64,000 nt of DNA, taken from Pectobacterium carotovorum. GTDB taxonomy: Bacteria > Pseudomonadota > Gammaproteobacteria > Enterobacterales > Enterobacteriaceae. Under the pieces are notes generated by a model, which did no database searches, was not told the DNA's origin, and worked only from the letters and a program-made list of their open reading frames with translations. The translations under genes were made by a program, and so were the position numbers. Positions 40,095-48,497 of this stretch are shown piece after piece; position 1 is the first letter of the stretch; each line of letters opens with the position of its first letter. The DNA lies in contig NZ_FQWI01000005.1 of the NCBI RefSeq assembly GCF_900129615.1, positions 186,001 to 250,000 of the forward strand. The letters are read 5' to 3'.

Positions 40095-41672
40095 TTAAGG
40101 TTTTGCAGGTGTCGCGAGGGATTGTGTCGTCGGTTGTTCAAAGTGGTAGCGGCCGGTTTTCAGGCTGCTTGGCCCCAGTCGGGCAAACTTGAACATCAGA
40201 TACATTTCTGCGATCAGAAACAGCGTGTACAGTCCGCAAATCAGTCCCATCGACAGCAGGATGTCGTGTGCTTCCAGAGACGAATTGGCGATGGCGGTAG
40301 GCAGAACTTCACCGACTGCCCACGGCTGGCGGCCGTACTCGGCGACGAACCAGCCGGATTCAATCGCGATCCAGGGCAGGGGGATGCCGTACAGCGCCAC
40401 GCGGTGCAGCCATTTTCGCTGCCCCATGCGGCCGCGTATGACGCTCCAGAACGACAGAGCAAAAATGCCGAGCATCAGCACGCCACAGCCCACCATCAGG
40501 CGAAAAGCGATATACAGCGGCGCGACGCGGGGAATCGAATCTTTGGTTGCCTGCTGAATCTGGTTTTCGCTGGCGTTGGCGACATCATCGGTATAGCGCT
40601 TAAGCAGAAGGCCGTAGCCAAGATCGCGCTTGGCAGCCTCAAATTCCGCGCGAACGGCGGGGTCGGTATTACCTGAGCGCAGTTCCTCCAGCAGACCATA
40701 GGCCGTCATGCCGTTACGAATGCGAATCTCATGTTGCGCCATCAGGTCTTTAATGCCGACGACGGGTTTGTCGAGCGAACGGGTGGCGATTAGCCCCAGC
40801 AGGTAGGGAACGTGGACCGCATAATCGTTCTGCATCGTTTCCTGATTGGGGATGGCGAACAGCGTGAAAGAGGCGGGTGCAGGCTGTGTTTCCCATTCGG
40901 CTTCGATCGCGGCCAGCTTGGTTTTTTGTACGTCTCCCATCACATAGCCGGATTCATCACCCAACACGATTACGGACAGTACCGAGGCCAGACCAAAACT
41001 GGCGGCAATCGCGAACGAGCGTTTGGCAAAGGCGATATCGCGGCCTCTCAGCAGATAGTAAGAGCTGATCCCGAGTACAAACATCGCGCCGGCGGTGTAG
41101 CCCGCTGCCACGGTGTGGACGAACTTCACCTGCGCGACCGGGTTCAGCACCAGTTCGGCGAAGCTCAGCATTTCCATGCGCATGGTTTCGTAATTGAATT
41201 CGGCGGCAATCGGGTTTTGCATCCAGCCGTTGGCGACCAGAATCCATAGGGCGGAAAAGTTGGAGCCTAGCGCGACGAACCAGGTCACCAGCATATGCTG
41301 GACTTTGGTCAGACGATCCCAGCCGAAAAAGAACAGGCCGATTAGCGTGGATTCGAGGAAGAACGCCATGAGCCCTTCCATCGCCAGCGGCGCACCAAAA
41401 ATATCGCCCACGTAGTGAGAATAGTAAGACCAGTTGGTGCCGAACTGGAATTCCAGCGTCAGACCGGTTGCCACGCCCAGCGCAAAGTTGATGGCGAACA
41501 GCTTGCCCCAGAATTTGGTCATATCCTTATAGATTTGCTTGCCGGTCAACACATAAGTCGTGTTCATAATGGCCAGCAGGAAAGACAACCCCAGCGTCAG
41601 CGGGACGAAAAGAAAGTGATACATGGCAGTCAGGGCAAATTGCAGCCGCGACAGCTCAACGACATCAAACAT
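40095..41672 (-). CDS. cydA: Cytochrome bd oxidase subunit I CydA
   Basis: A 525-residue subunit that carries haems b558, b595 and d. Haem ligands are present: His19, His186 and Met393. Glu99 and Glu107 of the proton path are also visible. The periplasmic Q-loop (about 250-385) is of the long type, with [22 protein letters not shown]. The sequence is closer to E. coli CydA (bd-I) than to AppC. AGGAG precedes ATG 41672. The tolQRAB genes that usually accompany the housekeeping cydAB are not here, so this may be a second bd locus; that needs the rest of the genome. Confidence 0.95.
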   Translation of the reverse strand: MFDVVELSRLQFALTAMYHFLFVPLTLGLSFLLAIMNTTYVLTGKQIYKDMTKFWGKLFAINFALGVATGLTLEFQFGTNWSYYSHYVGDIFGAPLAMEGLMAFFLESTLIGLFFFGWDRLTKVQHMLVTWFVALGSNFSALWILVANGWMQNPIAAEFNYETMRMEMLSFAELVLNPVAQVKFVHTVAAGYTAGAMFVLGISSYYLLRGRDIAFAKRSFAIAASFGLASVLSVIVLGDESGYVMGDVQKTKLAAIEAEWETQPAPASFTLFAIPNQETMQNDYAVHVPYLLGLIATRSLDKPVVGIKDLMAQHEIRIRNGMTAYGLLEELRSGNTDPAVRAEFEAAKRDLGYGLLLKRYTDDVANASENQIQQATKDSIPRVAPLYIAFRLMVGCGVLMLGIFALSFWSVIRGRMGQRKWLHRVALYGIPLPWIAIESGWFVAEYGRQPWAVGEVLPTAIANSSLEAHDILLSMGLICGLYTLFLIAEMYLMFKFARLGPSSLKTGRYHFEQPTTQSLATPAKP

Positions 41673-41822
41673 GTTACGCTCCTAGCTTCAGGCAGGAAAA
41701 TGCTGTTATTCCGATGCTTGCCGGAATAAATAGTGATGAATAAAATGCGAATAAATTACCGCCGACGGTATTTGCATCCGTCAGAAATTAACGTTACTGA
41801 TTGAAGTGAGATAAGAATGAAT

Positions 41823-41947
41823 ATACCCGTCATACTTCAAGCTGCTTGTGCGTTGGCTGCCCTTACTCACCCCAGTCACTTACTGCTGTAAGCTCCTGGG
41901 GATTCGCGCAGTTGCCGCCTTCACGCAACTCGAATTATTTAGGGTAT
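41823..41947. repeat. ERIC element (enterobacterial repetitive intergenic consensus)
   Basis: A 125-base imperfect palindrome. Its centre contains CTCACCCCAGTCACTTA (41866-41882) and TAAGCTCCTGGGGATTC (41889-41905), the two well-known ERIC core segments, and its ends are the inverted ATACCCGTCATACTTCAAG and its partner ending TTTAGGGTAT. ERIC sequences are non-coding, about 127 bases long and found in transcribed intergenic regions of Enterobacterales. Here it lies 150 bases upstream of cydA. Confidence 0.93.
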
Positions 41948-42276
41948 AGTGAATAAAACGTGCGGGGATTATAGCGTGCAAAAACTGAAGGATAAATAGT
42001 ACAGTTTGTTGATTCGGTTTTTTTATCTTTTATGTCATTATTTTGGTTTTATATTTTAATTTCACATTTTCTCTTGGTGTTTAATTTTATTTGATTTTAA
42101 TTATTGGTTTTTCATTCTGCTCTTTTGTTGGTGTTGAAAATTTAATTTAATTAAAATAGTACAGATTTGAAATGTATAAATATAACAGTTTCATTTTTTA
42201 TTTTATTTTACATTTGGCGATGAAAGTAATGGAAAATTATCAGAATGTCCTTACTAAAGATGCGGATATGATGTGC
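41948..42276. other. AT-rich gene-free stretch
   Basis: About 330 bases with very low GC content and many T runs, between the ERIC element and the hairpin that follows the tail fibre genes. The only open frame (from 42172) runs into the tail fibre assembly gene on the opposite strand and through that hairpin, and is not protein-like. The composition contrast with both neighbours fits the edge of an inserted segment or an H-NS-bound region. No promoter or RNA gene was identified. Confidence 0.5.
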
Positions 42277-42303
42277 GTGTGCCGTATGCTAAATACGGCA
42301 CAC
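42277..42303 (-). terminator. Perfect hairpin after the tail fibre assembly gene
   Basis: GTGTGCCGTAT (42277-42287) and ATACGGCACAC (42293-42303) form an 11-base-pair perfect stem with a five-base loop, 34 bases past the stop of the tail fibre assembly gene. No T tract follows on the reverse strand; it probably still marks the 3' end of the cassette. Confidence 0.55.
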
Positions 42304-42336
42304 CTAATTGATATGATGAAATACGGGTGCCAGCGA

Positions 42337-42954
42337 TTACATGGAAGGGGCTTCTGGCCACACGACGGATGCAGCGGTGAGATCAATGCGGTTCAACGTC
42401 ACCAGATAAATTTTCCATTGGGTTAGCCGCTCTTGCTCTTCATCCGTGGCAATGGCTAAGTCCACTGCGTAGTTCAGCTCGGCAATTTGGGTATTTGCTG
42501 TCGCGCGCCGTGCCGCCAGTTCCTGCTGTAGGCTTTTGGTTGTAGCAAGCTGTTGCGCCTCCAAGCTTGTCACCCAAGTCGTTCCATTCCACTGATCAAA
42601 CTCGGTTGCTGGAGCCAGAAATGTCATATTTTCAGGCAGTTCACCGAACTGTGTCACCGTCTGCGCCTGCCGTGTTTCCGTACTGTAAACCGTCTGGCCG
42701 CGATGGTCTGGCACCTGTTCCCATGCCTTACCGTCTGTACTACGGCGCAAGGCTTGGCCGACAGGCGGCAATTGCGGTTCGTCTGCGTAGCTGTCGGCTG
42801 GCAGGCCAACACCTTGCATCACATACTCATAGCTGGCGCTCTGATATTCCCGCGTAGTCGGATTAACGTGATAAACGGTAATCCACCCCGTGTTGATGGC
42901 TAATCCGTGTTCGTTCAGTTCTGCGTTTTTAATTTGTGTTGAATAGTTGCTCAT
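42337..42954 (-). CDS. Phage tail fibre assembly protein (Tfa family)
   Basis: A 205-residue protein of the tail fibre assembly (Tfa/gpU chaperone) family. The C-terminal part is typical: an Ala/Gln-rich helical segment followed by TDEEQERLTQWKIYLVTLNRI and VWPEAP near the end. These proteins fold or cap the receptor-binding tip of the fibre encoded just upstream. The start overlaps the stop region of the fibre gene (42954), so the two are translationally coupled. No other phage genes are adjacent. Confidence 0.88.
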   Translation of the reverse strand: MSNYSTQIKNAELNEHGLAINTGWITVYHVNPTTREYQSASYEYVMQGVGLPADSYADEPQLPPVGQALRRSTDGKAWEQVPDHRGQTVYSTETRQAQTVTQFGELPENMTFLAPATEFDQWNGTTWVTSLEAQQLATTKSLQQELAARRATANTQIAELNYAVDLAIATDEEQERLTQWKIYLVTLNRIDLTAASVVWPEAPSM

Positions 42955-44786
42955 TATGCTGCTCTCACGATGTAGTTAAAGGCGATATTGCGGGGGCGGT
43001 TTTCGTTAGCTGTTGGGACGACGCGTGATGCGTCTAATTTTGAGCGATACCAAGCGTTTGCATCGCCGCTATTCACTACACTCAGGTAGATATCAGTATC
43101 GCGTAGTTTTTCACTCTCGTCGTAATACAACGCACCTGCTGACGAGTTTGTTTTTATTTTTCCGTCCGCGTCATAACCATAAAATAAGCTGCCCGTTATG
43201 TTTCGAATTGCATCGCCCTGTGCTGACATCAACGCACGCCCAGCATCAACCCCACGACCGTCATCCCAGCCGCGCACGAACTCGCCGCGCAGGTCTGGCA
43301 GGAAAGATGACGGATAGCGGGACGCTAAAATCGGATACAGTGATTTATCAAATGCCTGGCCATTGCATTTCAGCCAGCCTTCTGGCGCGACGGCGCCGGG
43401 GAATAGTTGCGGCATGCCTGCCAGCTCAGATGTGGGCACAGCGCCAATCGCGGATGGCGTCAGGTTCCCTGTCGTCCACACGTCGTGATAGTTGTGTTGT
43501 AACTTTTTCGACAGAAAAATAACATCTGACAACGTTTCTCCGGGCGCGGGCGGGATGACAGCCAGACGTGAGTTATAATCTGTATCGCTTTTTCCATCGG
43601 TATGAAAGTCAATATAACAATGCGATGGATTTCCATTAACAGAACCGTATTCAATCACATAATCATCGTATGAATCAGGATCATGGATTTCTATAATTCT
43701 GGATGGGATACGCGTGATGTGTGCATGAGAAAAAATGGGCGTTACCCACCCTTGCCAACTGCCACCTTTCAATACCACCCATGCTGATTTTGATGGGGTA
43801 GTGACATCGACGACGCTCAGTACACCAAACCCATCCGTCGATGATTTCCATTCCATGATGCTTGGGCCAAAACCAACAGGTAGTCCCGTGACATTATTCG
43901 GATCGGCTTGATATAAATTTGATGCTGTATTGCCCTTAAAATAATCAAGAATATTGACGCGGCTTATTTGCACGGCTTTGCTGCCCCATGCCGATTCAAT
44001 GATTCCGATATTCTTGCGGAACAATGCAGCATTCGAAATATCCGCACCGTTCTGATCTTTTGCCAGCTTACCCGCTAGTGCATTCAGCACCGTTGTGCTG
44101 AAGTTCGGATCATTACCTAATGCGTTCGCCAATTCTTGCAGCGTATCGAGCGCCGCAGGAGAACCATTAACCAATGCTGCTACGACGGCTTTCACAAAAG
44201 CCGTTGTCGCCAATTGTGTGTCATTAGAGCCGGATGCAGCAGTCGGCGCGGTTGGTGTTCCTGTGAATGCCGGACTCGCTTTTGGGGCATATTGAGGGTG
44301 CGCATCGAGGATGGAAGCATGAGCATTCAGCTTACTGGCCGCGTCAGTTTTCACATCAGCAATCGCATTCAATACGGTTGTGCTGAAGTTAGGGTCATTA
44401 CCTAACGCATTCGCCAACTCTTGCAGCGTATCCAGTGCCGCCGGAGAACCATTAACCAATGCGGCTACGGCGGCTTTCACAAAGGCCGTTGTCGCCAATT
44501 GTGTGTCATTAGAGCCGGATGCAGCCGTTGGCGCTGTGGGCGTTCCTGTCAGCGCCGGGCTATTTTTTGGGGCATATTGTGAATGCGGATCGCTGGCTGC
44601 GAGATGGGTTTGCAAACTATCGCCAGTCGTTTCCTGCATTTTTTTCAGGTAAGCCGTGCGGCTGGCTAACTGCTCTGCCTGACGGTTGGAAATTCCCCCT
44701 GGACCTGCGATAACGCGATCCGCTACTTCAAGCTGATAAATCCCATCAACCCAGTTTTCTTGTTCAGATAAATTCGCCACGCTCAT
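42954..44786 (-). CDS. Phage tail fibre protein with tail-collar domain
   Basis: A 610-residue tail fibre. The N terminus is a baseplate-attachment-like segment. Residues 68-142 and 163-237 are two near-identical repeats (Q-YAPK-SPA-TGTPTAPTAAS..) of the phage fibre repeat type. A variable middle follows, and the C terminus has the collar-domain motif PGAVAPEGWLKCNGQAFD, FLPDLRGEFVRGWDDGRGVD and RPRNIAFNYIVRA. Such proteins bind the host receptor in phages or R-type bacteriocins such as carotovoricin. Here the fibre and its assembly protein are the only phage-type genes between cydA and nasR, so the cassette is isolated. It looks intact, without frameshift. Confidence 0.9.
   Translation of the reverse strand: MSVANLSEQENWVDGIYQLEVADRVIAGPGGISNRQAEQLASRTAYLKKMQETTGDSLQTHLAASDPHSQYAPKNSPALTGTPTAPTAASGSNDTQLATTAFVKAAVAALVNGSPAALDTLQELANALGNDPNFSTTVLNAIADVKTDAASKLNAHASILDAHPQYAPKASPAFTGTPTAPTAASGSNDTQLATTAFVKAVVAALVNGSPAALDTLQELANALGNDPNFSTTVLNALAGKLAKDQNGADISNAALFRKNIGIIESAWGSKAVQISRVNILDYFKGNTASNLYQADPNNVTGLPVGFGPSIMEWKSSTDGFGVLSVVDVTTPSKSAWVVLKGGSWQGWVTPIFSHAHITRIPSRIIEIHDPDSYDDYVIEYGSVNGNPSHCYIDFHTDGKSDTDYNSRLAVIPPAPGETLSDVIFLSKKLQHNYHDVWTTGNLTPSAIGAVPTSELAGMPQLFPGAVAPEGWLKCNGQAFDKSLYPILASRYPSSFLPDLRGEFVRGWDDGRGVDAGRALMSAQGDAIRNITGSLFYGYDADGKIKTNSSAGALYYDESEKLRDTDIYLSVVNSGDANAWYRSKLDASRVVPTANENRPRNIAFNYIVRAA
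44076..44585 (-). repeat. Internal direct repeat within the tail fibre gene
   Basis: Two copies of about 225 bases (44361-44585 and 44076-44300, offset 285 bases) encode the two fibre repeats. They are highly similar at the DNA level, for example around TTAACCAATGC and CGGCTTTCACAAA. They could recombine to lengthen or shorten the fibre shaft. Confidence 0.85.
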
Positions 44787-45005
44787 GCGCTCCTGAGGCT
44801 ATAAAACAGTGTTAGTAACGATGCAGAGCGTACCTTCTGAGATGGCGAGGGTTTAGCAACAGAGTTTAAAAATTGAAGTGAAACGTGTACGAAATCGGCA
44901 GACATCGTGCGGACAACATGTCCTTGCTTCCCGCCAAATGTGAGCTGATGCAAATGGCGCGCTAATTGCATAGTCCGGACTGTGGTTTTTTCAGGAGAGA
45001 CAGCA

Positions 45006-46295
45006 ATGGTGGCGGAGCCTTCAACGACAATTCGATTTTTACTTGCCTCGCGCCAGTGTGAGCTGAACAGCCTGCGCTACCTGCTGCAAAGCGGTGAGTT
45101 GGTGGGCAAAATCAGTCAACTCGTTCATCTATTGCAGCGTGAACGGGGAACGGCCAACCTGTTTCTTTGCTCCGATGGTCGACTGTTCGCCGACGAACTG
45201 GCGCTACGTGAGAAAGACGTGCAGGTGGCGCAGACGCATTTGATGACGCATCTGGCCGGATTGGAAAAAATGACGGCGGAGTTGCCACAGGCGAGCCGTT
45301 TATTCAGCCGTGTTGCCAGCGTGGTTTATGCGCTGAGCCTGCTGCCCGCGCTGCGTCAGCAGATTCGCCAGCGTTTGCTGCCTCAGCCGCAGGCGATGAC
45401 GTTTTTCAACGACATTGTCCGCAACCTGCTGGCGCTGGTTTTTGAGGTCTCAGATACGGCGGCCGATCCGGGCATTTCCCGCGCGCTGATTGCCATGTTC
45501 AGCTTTATGCAGGGGAAAGAGCTGGCGGGGCAGGAGCGAGCTATCGGTGCGGCGGCCTATGCGGCGGGCTGCGTCGATGAGGAAACCCGGCAAAAGCTGC
45601 TGGATTTGATTGAACGGCAGGAGCGCTGTTTCGATACCTTTCTGAGTTTTAGCGATGAAGAAAACCAGCAGCGCTGGCGCGCTATCGCGGTAGACAGCGA
45701 ATTTGAGCGCCTGCGCCGCATTGTGTGCACCCGCAGCCCGATAGAAAAGCTGCCGGAAGCCGATAGCCTGCACTGGTTTTCGATTGCCACGCGGCGCATC
45801 GATGAAATGAAGCAGATGGAAGATGAGTTGGAGCAGACGCTGATGCAGCGCTGCCGTACCCGTATTGCGGCTGCTGAGAAAGCATGCAGCGATCAGCGCG
45901 CGGATCTCGAAGAACTGATGGCGCAGCAGGAGAAGGACGAGCCCGGTTATTCGATATTTATCGCTGGCCATGATGTAGAAGGGCAAAGTGCGCAGCCCGG
46001 CTGGCTACATAGCGATGGTGTCAGCCCACAGTTGGGGCGCTCGCTGCTGTCGCTGGTGCAGCAACAATCGCGGCGCTTACAGGCACAGGATCATGAATTG
46101 GCTGCGCTGCGAGCCACGTTGAATGAAAGAAAGCAGATCGATCGTGCGAAGGGTTTGCTGATGCAGCACCGTGGATTAAGCGAAGAAGAGGCCTACAAAA
46201 CCCTGCGCCGCATGGCGATGAGTCAGAATAAAAAGCTGATTGACATTGCGACGGCGATGCTCGCGGTGGCCGATGTATTTGGTGATACCCCTTAA
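45006..46295 (+). CDS. nasR: Nitrate/nitrite-responsive antiterminator NasR
   Basis: A 429-residue regulator with an N-terminal NIT nitrate-sensing domain (about 30-280, all helical, with the ISQLVHLLQRERGTANLFL segment) and a C-terminal ANTAR RNA-binding domain (about 360-425: ALRATLNERKQIDRAKGLLMQHRGLSEEEAYKTLRRMA). In Klebsiella, NasR binds nitrate or nitrite and then an RNA hairpin in the nasF leader, preventing termination. The layout here (nasR directly upstream of nasF, same strand) and the leader terminator at 47131 fit that mechanism. ATG 45006 has AGGAGA nine bases upstream; the frame opens earlier at 44982. Confidence 0.93.
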   Translation: MVAEPSTTIRFLLASRQCELNSLRYLLQSGELVGKISQLVHLLQRERGTANLFLCSDGRLFADELALREKDVQVAQTHLMTHLAGLEKMTAELPQASRLFSRVASVVYALSLLPALRQQIRQRLLPQPQAMTFFNDIVRNLLALVFEVSDTAADPGISRALIAMFSFMQGKELAGQERAIGAAAYAAGCVDEETRQKLLDLIERQERCFDTFLSFSDEENQQRWRAIAVDSEFERLRRIVCTRSPIEKLPEADSLHWFSIATRRIDEMKQMEDELEQTLMQRCRTRIAAAEKACSDQRADLEELMAQQEKDEPGYSIFIAGHDVEGQSAQPGWLHSDGVSPQLGRSLLSLVQQQSRRLQAQDHELAALRATLNERKQIDRAKGLLMQHRGLSEEEAYKTLRRMAMSQNKKLIDIATAMLAVADVFGDTP

Positions 46296-46497
46296 GAGGT
46301 ATATGCACATGAACTGTGCGTGTTCTGCTTGCTTGCGGTGCAAGGCATCGTCCCGTGAGGAGGAAATCTCAGAGTCAATGGCAGTATGAAGTGGTTTCGT
46401 GCGTAAAAATATCGTCATTTCTATGCTACGTCGTAGCACACGCACGACACGGGGCGCTCAGTCGCCGCCGCCCCGTGACCCGAGGCTTTTTCGCGGG

Positions 46498-46633
46498 AAA
46501 TTACGCCGCTGCGCGGTTCCTTCGGAAAATCAGTCGCCTGACGGACCGTGGCTGACGCGTTCCCGACGCGGCAGCCACTTTCGCAGCGTCCATGCTGCTC
46601 ATCCTGGAGACTGATTTGTCCTCAGCGTAATTT
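46498..46633 (-). repeat. 136-bp structured element, copy A
   Basis: A 136-base segment bounded by perfect nine-base inverted repeats (AAATTACGC and GCGTAATTT). A second internal stem pairs AAATCAGTC (46527-46535) with GACTGATTT (46609-46617). Two small hairpins occupy the centre: TGACGCGTTC/GACGCGGCA-type and GCAGC..GCTGC. It is an inverted copy of the element at 46733-46868, sharing the core TGACGCGTTCCCGACGCGGCA. Similarity continues outside the inner boundaries, including a flanking hairpin CACGGGGCG..CGCCCCGTG at 46448-46477. It lies in the nasR-nasF gap and encodes no credible protein. Confidence 0.8.
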
Positions 46634-46732
46634 ACGCGACAGAAAAGACAAACCACTATTACCCTCTTTCTGTCGTGGTCATAAATCATAAAATATCACT
46701 ATTTATTAATGTCTTACTTTCGCATGGCGTAA

Positions 46733-46868
46733 AAATTATGCAGCGGCGGACATGACCGCCGAGTGAGCGGCATGGATGCCGCGAAAGTCAGTGCCGCGTC
46801 GGGAACGCGTCACTGGCGGCTCGATTAGCGGTCATGTCCACCGATGGCACCGCGTAGCGGCATAATTT
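46733..46868 (+). repeat. 136-bp structured element, copy B (inverted)
   Basis: Exactly the same length as copy A and in opposite orientation. Its end repeats are AAATTATGC and GCATAATTT, so the C-G pair of copy A is a T-A pair here. The internal stem is GGACATGACCGC (46748-46759) with GCGGTCATGTCC (46828-46839), 12 perfect pairs, unlike copy A in sequence but at the same place. A central hairpin GCGGCAT-GG-ATGCCGC is also perfect. The outer flanking hairpin is CGCAGGGC..GCCCTGCG (46886-46915). Preserved pairing with changed sequence indicates selection for structure. Confidence 0.8.
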
Positions 46869-47040
46869 AGCCAGAAGCCAGGGTTCGCAGGGCTGCGGCG
46901 CTTGAGCGCCCTGCGTCGGGCGCGTGTACGGTATTGCATATCATGGTGGTGGTATGGCGCACGAAACTGTCTCTGAGTCTGTATAGAAATGTGACTAAGA
47001 GACGGCTCCTGCGAAGTGGAACGCTCAAAAGTGTGATAGC

Positions 47041-47056
47041 TGGCACAAACCTTGCT
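47041..47056 (+). promoter_or_regulatory. Sigma-54 promoter of the nas operon
   Basis: TGGCACAAACCTTGCT matches the sigma-54 consensus TGGCAC-N5-TTGCT exactly in its -24 GG and -12 GC elements (GG 47042-47043, GC 47054-47055, ten bases between). Transcription would start near 47067 and give a leader of about 160 bases before nasF. Sigma-54 control implies NtrC activation under nitrogen limitation, as for Klebsiella nasF. A half-site-like CATGGTGGT occurs near 46942, but a complete NtrC site could not be defined. Confidence 0.85.
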
Positions 47057-47130
47057 TTAACTCATTAGCAACAACCAAACATTCATAATGCGTTTCGGGC
47101 CAACGGCGGTGCGGAAGGTGTTAATCGGAC

Positions 47131-47188
47131 AACGGCGTCCATAAGCGTGCAGATTCTGCATGGGCTTGTGGACGCCGTTTTTGTTTTT
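47131..47188 (+). terminator. Leader terminator (attenuator) before nasF
   Basis: AACGGCGTCCATAAGC (47131-47146) pairs with GCTTGTGGACGCCGTT (47164-47179), 16 pairs with one wobble, enclosing a small inner hairpin TGCAG-ATT-CTGCA. It is followed by a T tract (TTTTTGTTTTT). It lies between the sigma-54 promoter and nasF, so it would block the operon unless read through: the expected target of NasR. Just upstream, ATCGGA (47124-47129) could form the A1/G4 hexaloop of an ANTAR hairpin whose right arm overlaps the terminator stem. Confidence 0.88.
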
Positions 47189-47225
47189 ACCGCCTGAAAA
47201 GGTGTTTTGCGCAAGGGTGTCGTTG

Positions 47226-48485
47226 ATGAGTGATTCCAAAACCAAAAGCATGACCGTCTCTCGCCGCCAGTTTCTGTTGGGGAGTGCTGCACTGGGAGGC
47301 AGCCTGATGCTGCCGGGGTTGATGAATAGCGCCTGGGCTGCCGGTTCCGACGCACCGGAGAAAAAGGAAATTCGGGTTGGGTTTATCCCGTTGACGGACT
47401 GCGCCTCGGTCGTGATGGCGGCAGTGAAAGGCTTCGATAAGAAATACGGCATCACCATTGTTCCCAGCAAAGAAGCCAGTTGGGCCGCTGTGCGCGACAA
47501 ACTGGTATCGGGTGAACTGGACGCCGCACACATTCTGTACGGGCAGCTGTACGGTCTGCAAATGGGGCTGTCTGGATCGCAGAGCAACATGGCTGCACTG
47601 ATGACGCTCAACCAGAACGGACAAGGCATCACGCTGGCGAACCAGCTGCGTGCAGCCAACGTCACGGATCTCGCCGCGCTGCAAAAGTATATCGCAGCTA
47701 GCCCTGCGGGCACTTATACCTTCGCGCAAACCTTCCCAACCGGCACGCACGCCATGTGGCTCTATTACTGGCTGGCCTCCGCCGGCATTCATCCGCTGAA
47801 CGACGTGCGCACCGTGGTGGTGCCGCCGCCGCAGATGGTGATGAACATGAAGATTGGCAACATGGTTGGCTATTGCGTCGGCGAACCGTGGAACCAGCGT
47901 GCCATCAGCGAAAACATCGGCTTTACTGCCGCCGCCTCGCAAGACATTTGGCCGGATCACCCGGAAAAAGTTCTGGGCACCCGCGCTGACTGGGTAAACG
48001 CCAACCCGAATAGCGCCCGCGCGCTGACCGCCGCGATCCTCGATGCCTCACGCTGGATTGATGCCTCTGATGACAACCGCCGCGAAACAGCAGGCGTCGT
48101 TGCCGGACGAGCGTACATCAATGCCAAAGAAGAAACCATCGTCGGACGCATGCTGGGCCAGTACGAGAACGGGCTGGGGAAAAGCTGGAAAGACGAACAC
48201 GCGATGCGTTTCTACCACGACGGTTCCGTGAACTACCCGTACCTGTCCGACGGCATGTGGTTCCTCACCCAGCACAAACGCTGGGGCTTGCTCACTGAAG
48301 AGCCGGATTATCTGGCTGTCGCGAAGCAGGTTAACCGTATTGATATCTATAAGCAGGCGGCCGATGCCGTGGGGAATGTGCCATTGCCCGGTAGCGACAT
48401 GCGCAGCAGCGTGCTCATCGATGGCCGTCGCTGGGATGGTAGCGATCCAGCGGGTTATGCCAACAGTTTTAGCGTGAAGAAATAA
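47226..48485 (+). CDS. nasF: Nitrate ABC transporter substrate-binding protein NasF
   Basis: A 419-residue NrtA/NasF-type periplasmic nitrate-binding protein. The N terminus carries a twin-arginine signal (SRRQFLLGSAALGGSLMLPG, cleavage after about AWA), so export by Tat is expected. The mature part has the nitrate-binding family motifs IRVGFIPLTDCA, GTHAMWLYYWLASAGI and GNMVGYCVGEPWN. ATG 47226 has AAGGG eight bases upstream; the frame runs back into the leader terminator at 47160, so an earlier start is unlikely. First gene of the nas operon. Confidence 0.93.
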   Translation: MSDSKTKSMTVSRRQFLLGSAALGGSLMLPGLMNSAWAAGSDAPEKKEIRVGFIPLTDCASVVMAAVKGFDKKYGITIVPSKEASWAAVRDKLVSGELDAAHILYGQLYGLQMGLSGSQSNMAALMTLNQNGQGITLANQLRAANVTDLAALQKYIAASPAGTYTFAQTFPTGTHAMWLYYWLASAGIHPLNDVRTVVVPPPQMVMNMKIGNMVGYCVGEPWNQRAISENIGFTAAASQDIWPDHPEKVLGTRADWVNANPNSARALTAAILDASRWIDASDDNRRETAGVVAGRAYINAKEETIVGRMLGQYENGLGKSWKDEHAMRFYHDGSVNYPYLSDGMWFLTQHKRWGLLTEEPDYLAVAKQVNRIDIYKQAADAVGNVPLPGSDMRSSVLIDGRRWDGSDPAGYANSFSVKK

Positions 48486-48497
48486 GTGAGGTTGATG

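Noticed and set aside
42172-42426. An 84-codon forward frame in the AT-rich stretch
   Set aside because: No ribosome site, runs through a perfect hairpin and into the tail fibre assembly gene on the other strand, and the protein is not family-like.
46399-46614. Frames of 60-90 codons inside the nasR-nasF gap
   Set aside because: They fall within the structured inverted repeats, whose changes preserve base pairing rather than codons.
46930-46960. Possible NtrC binding site upstream of the sigma-54 promoter
   Set aside because: Only one half (CATGGTGGT) matches well; the other half-site is out of register, so no feature is claimed.
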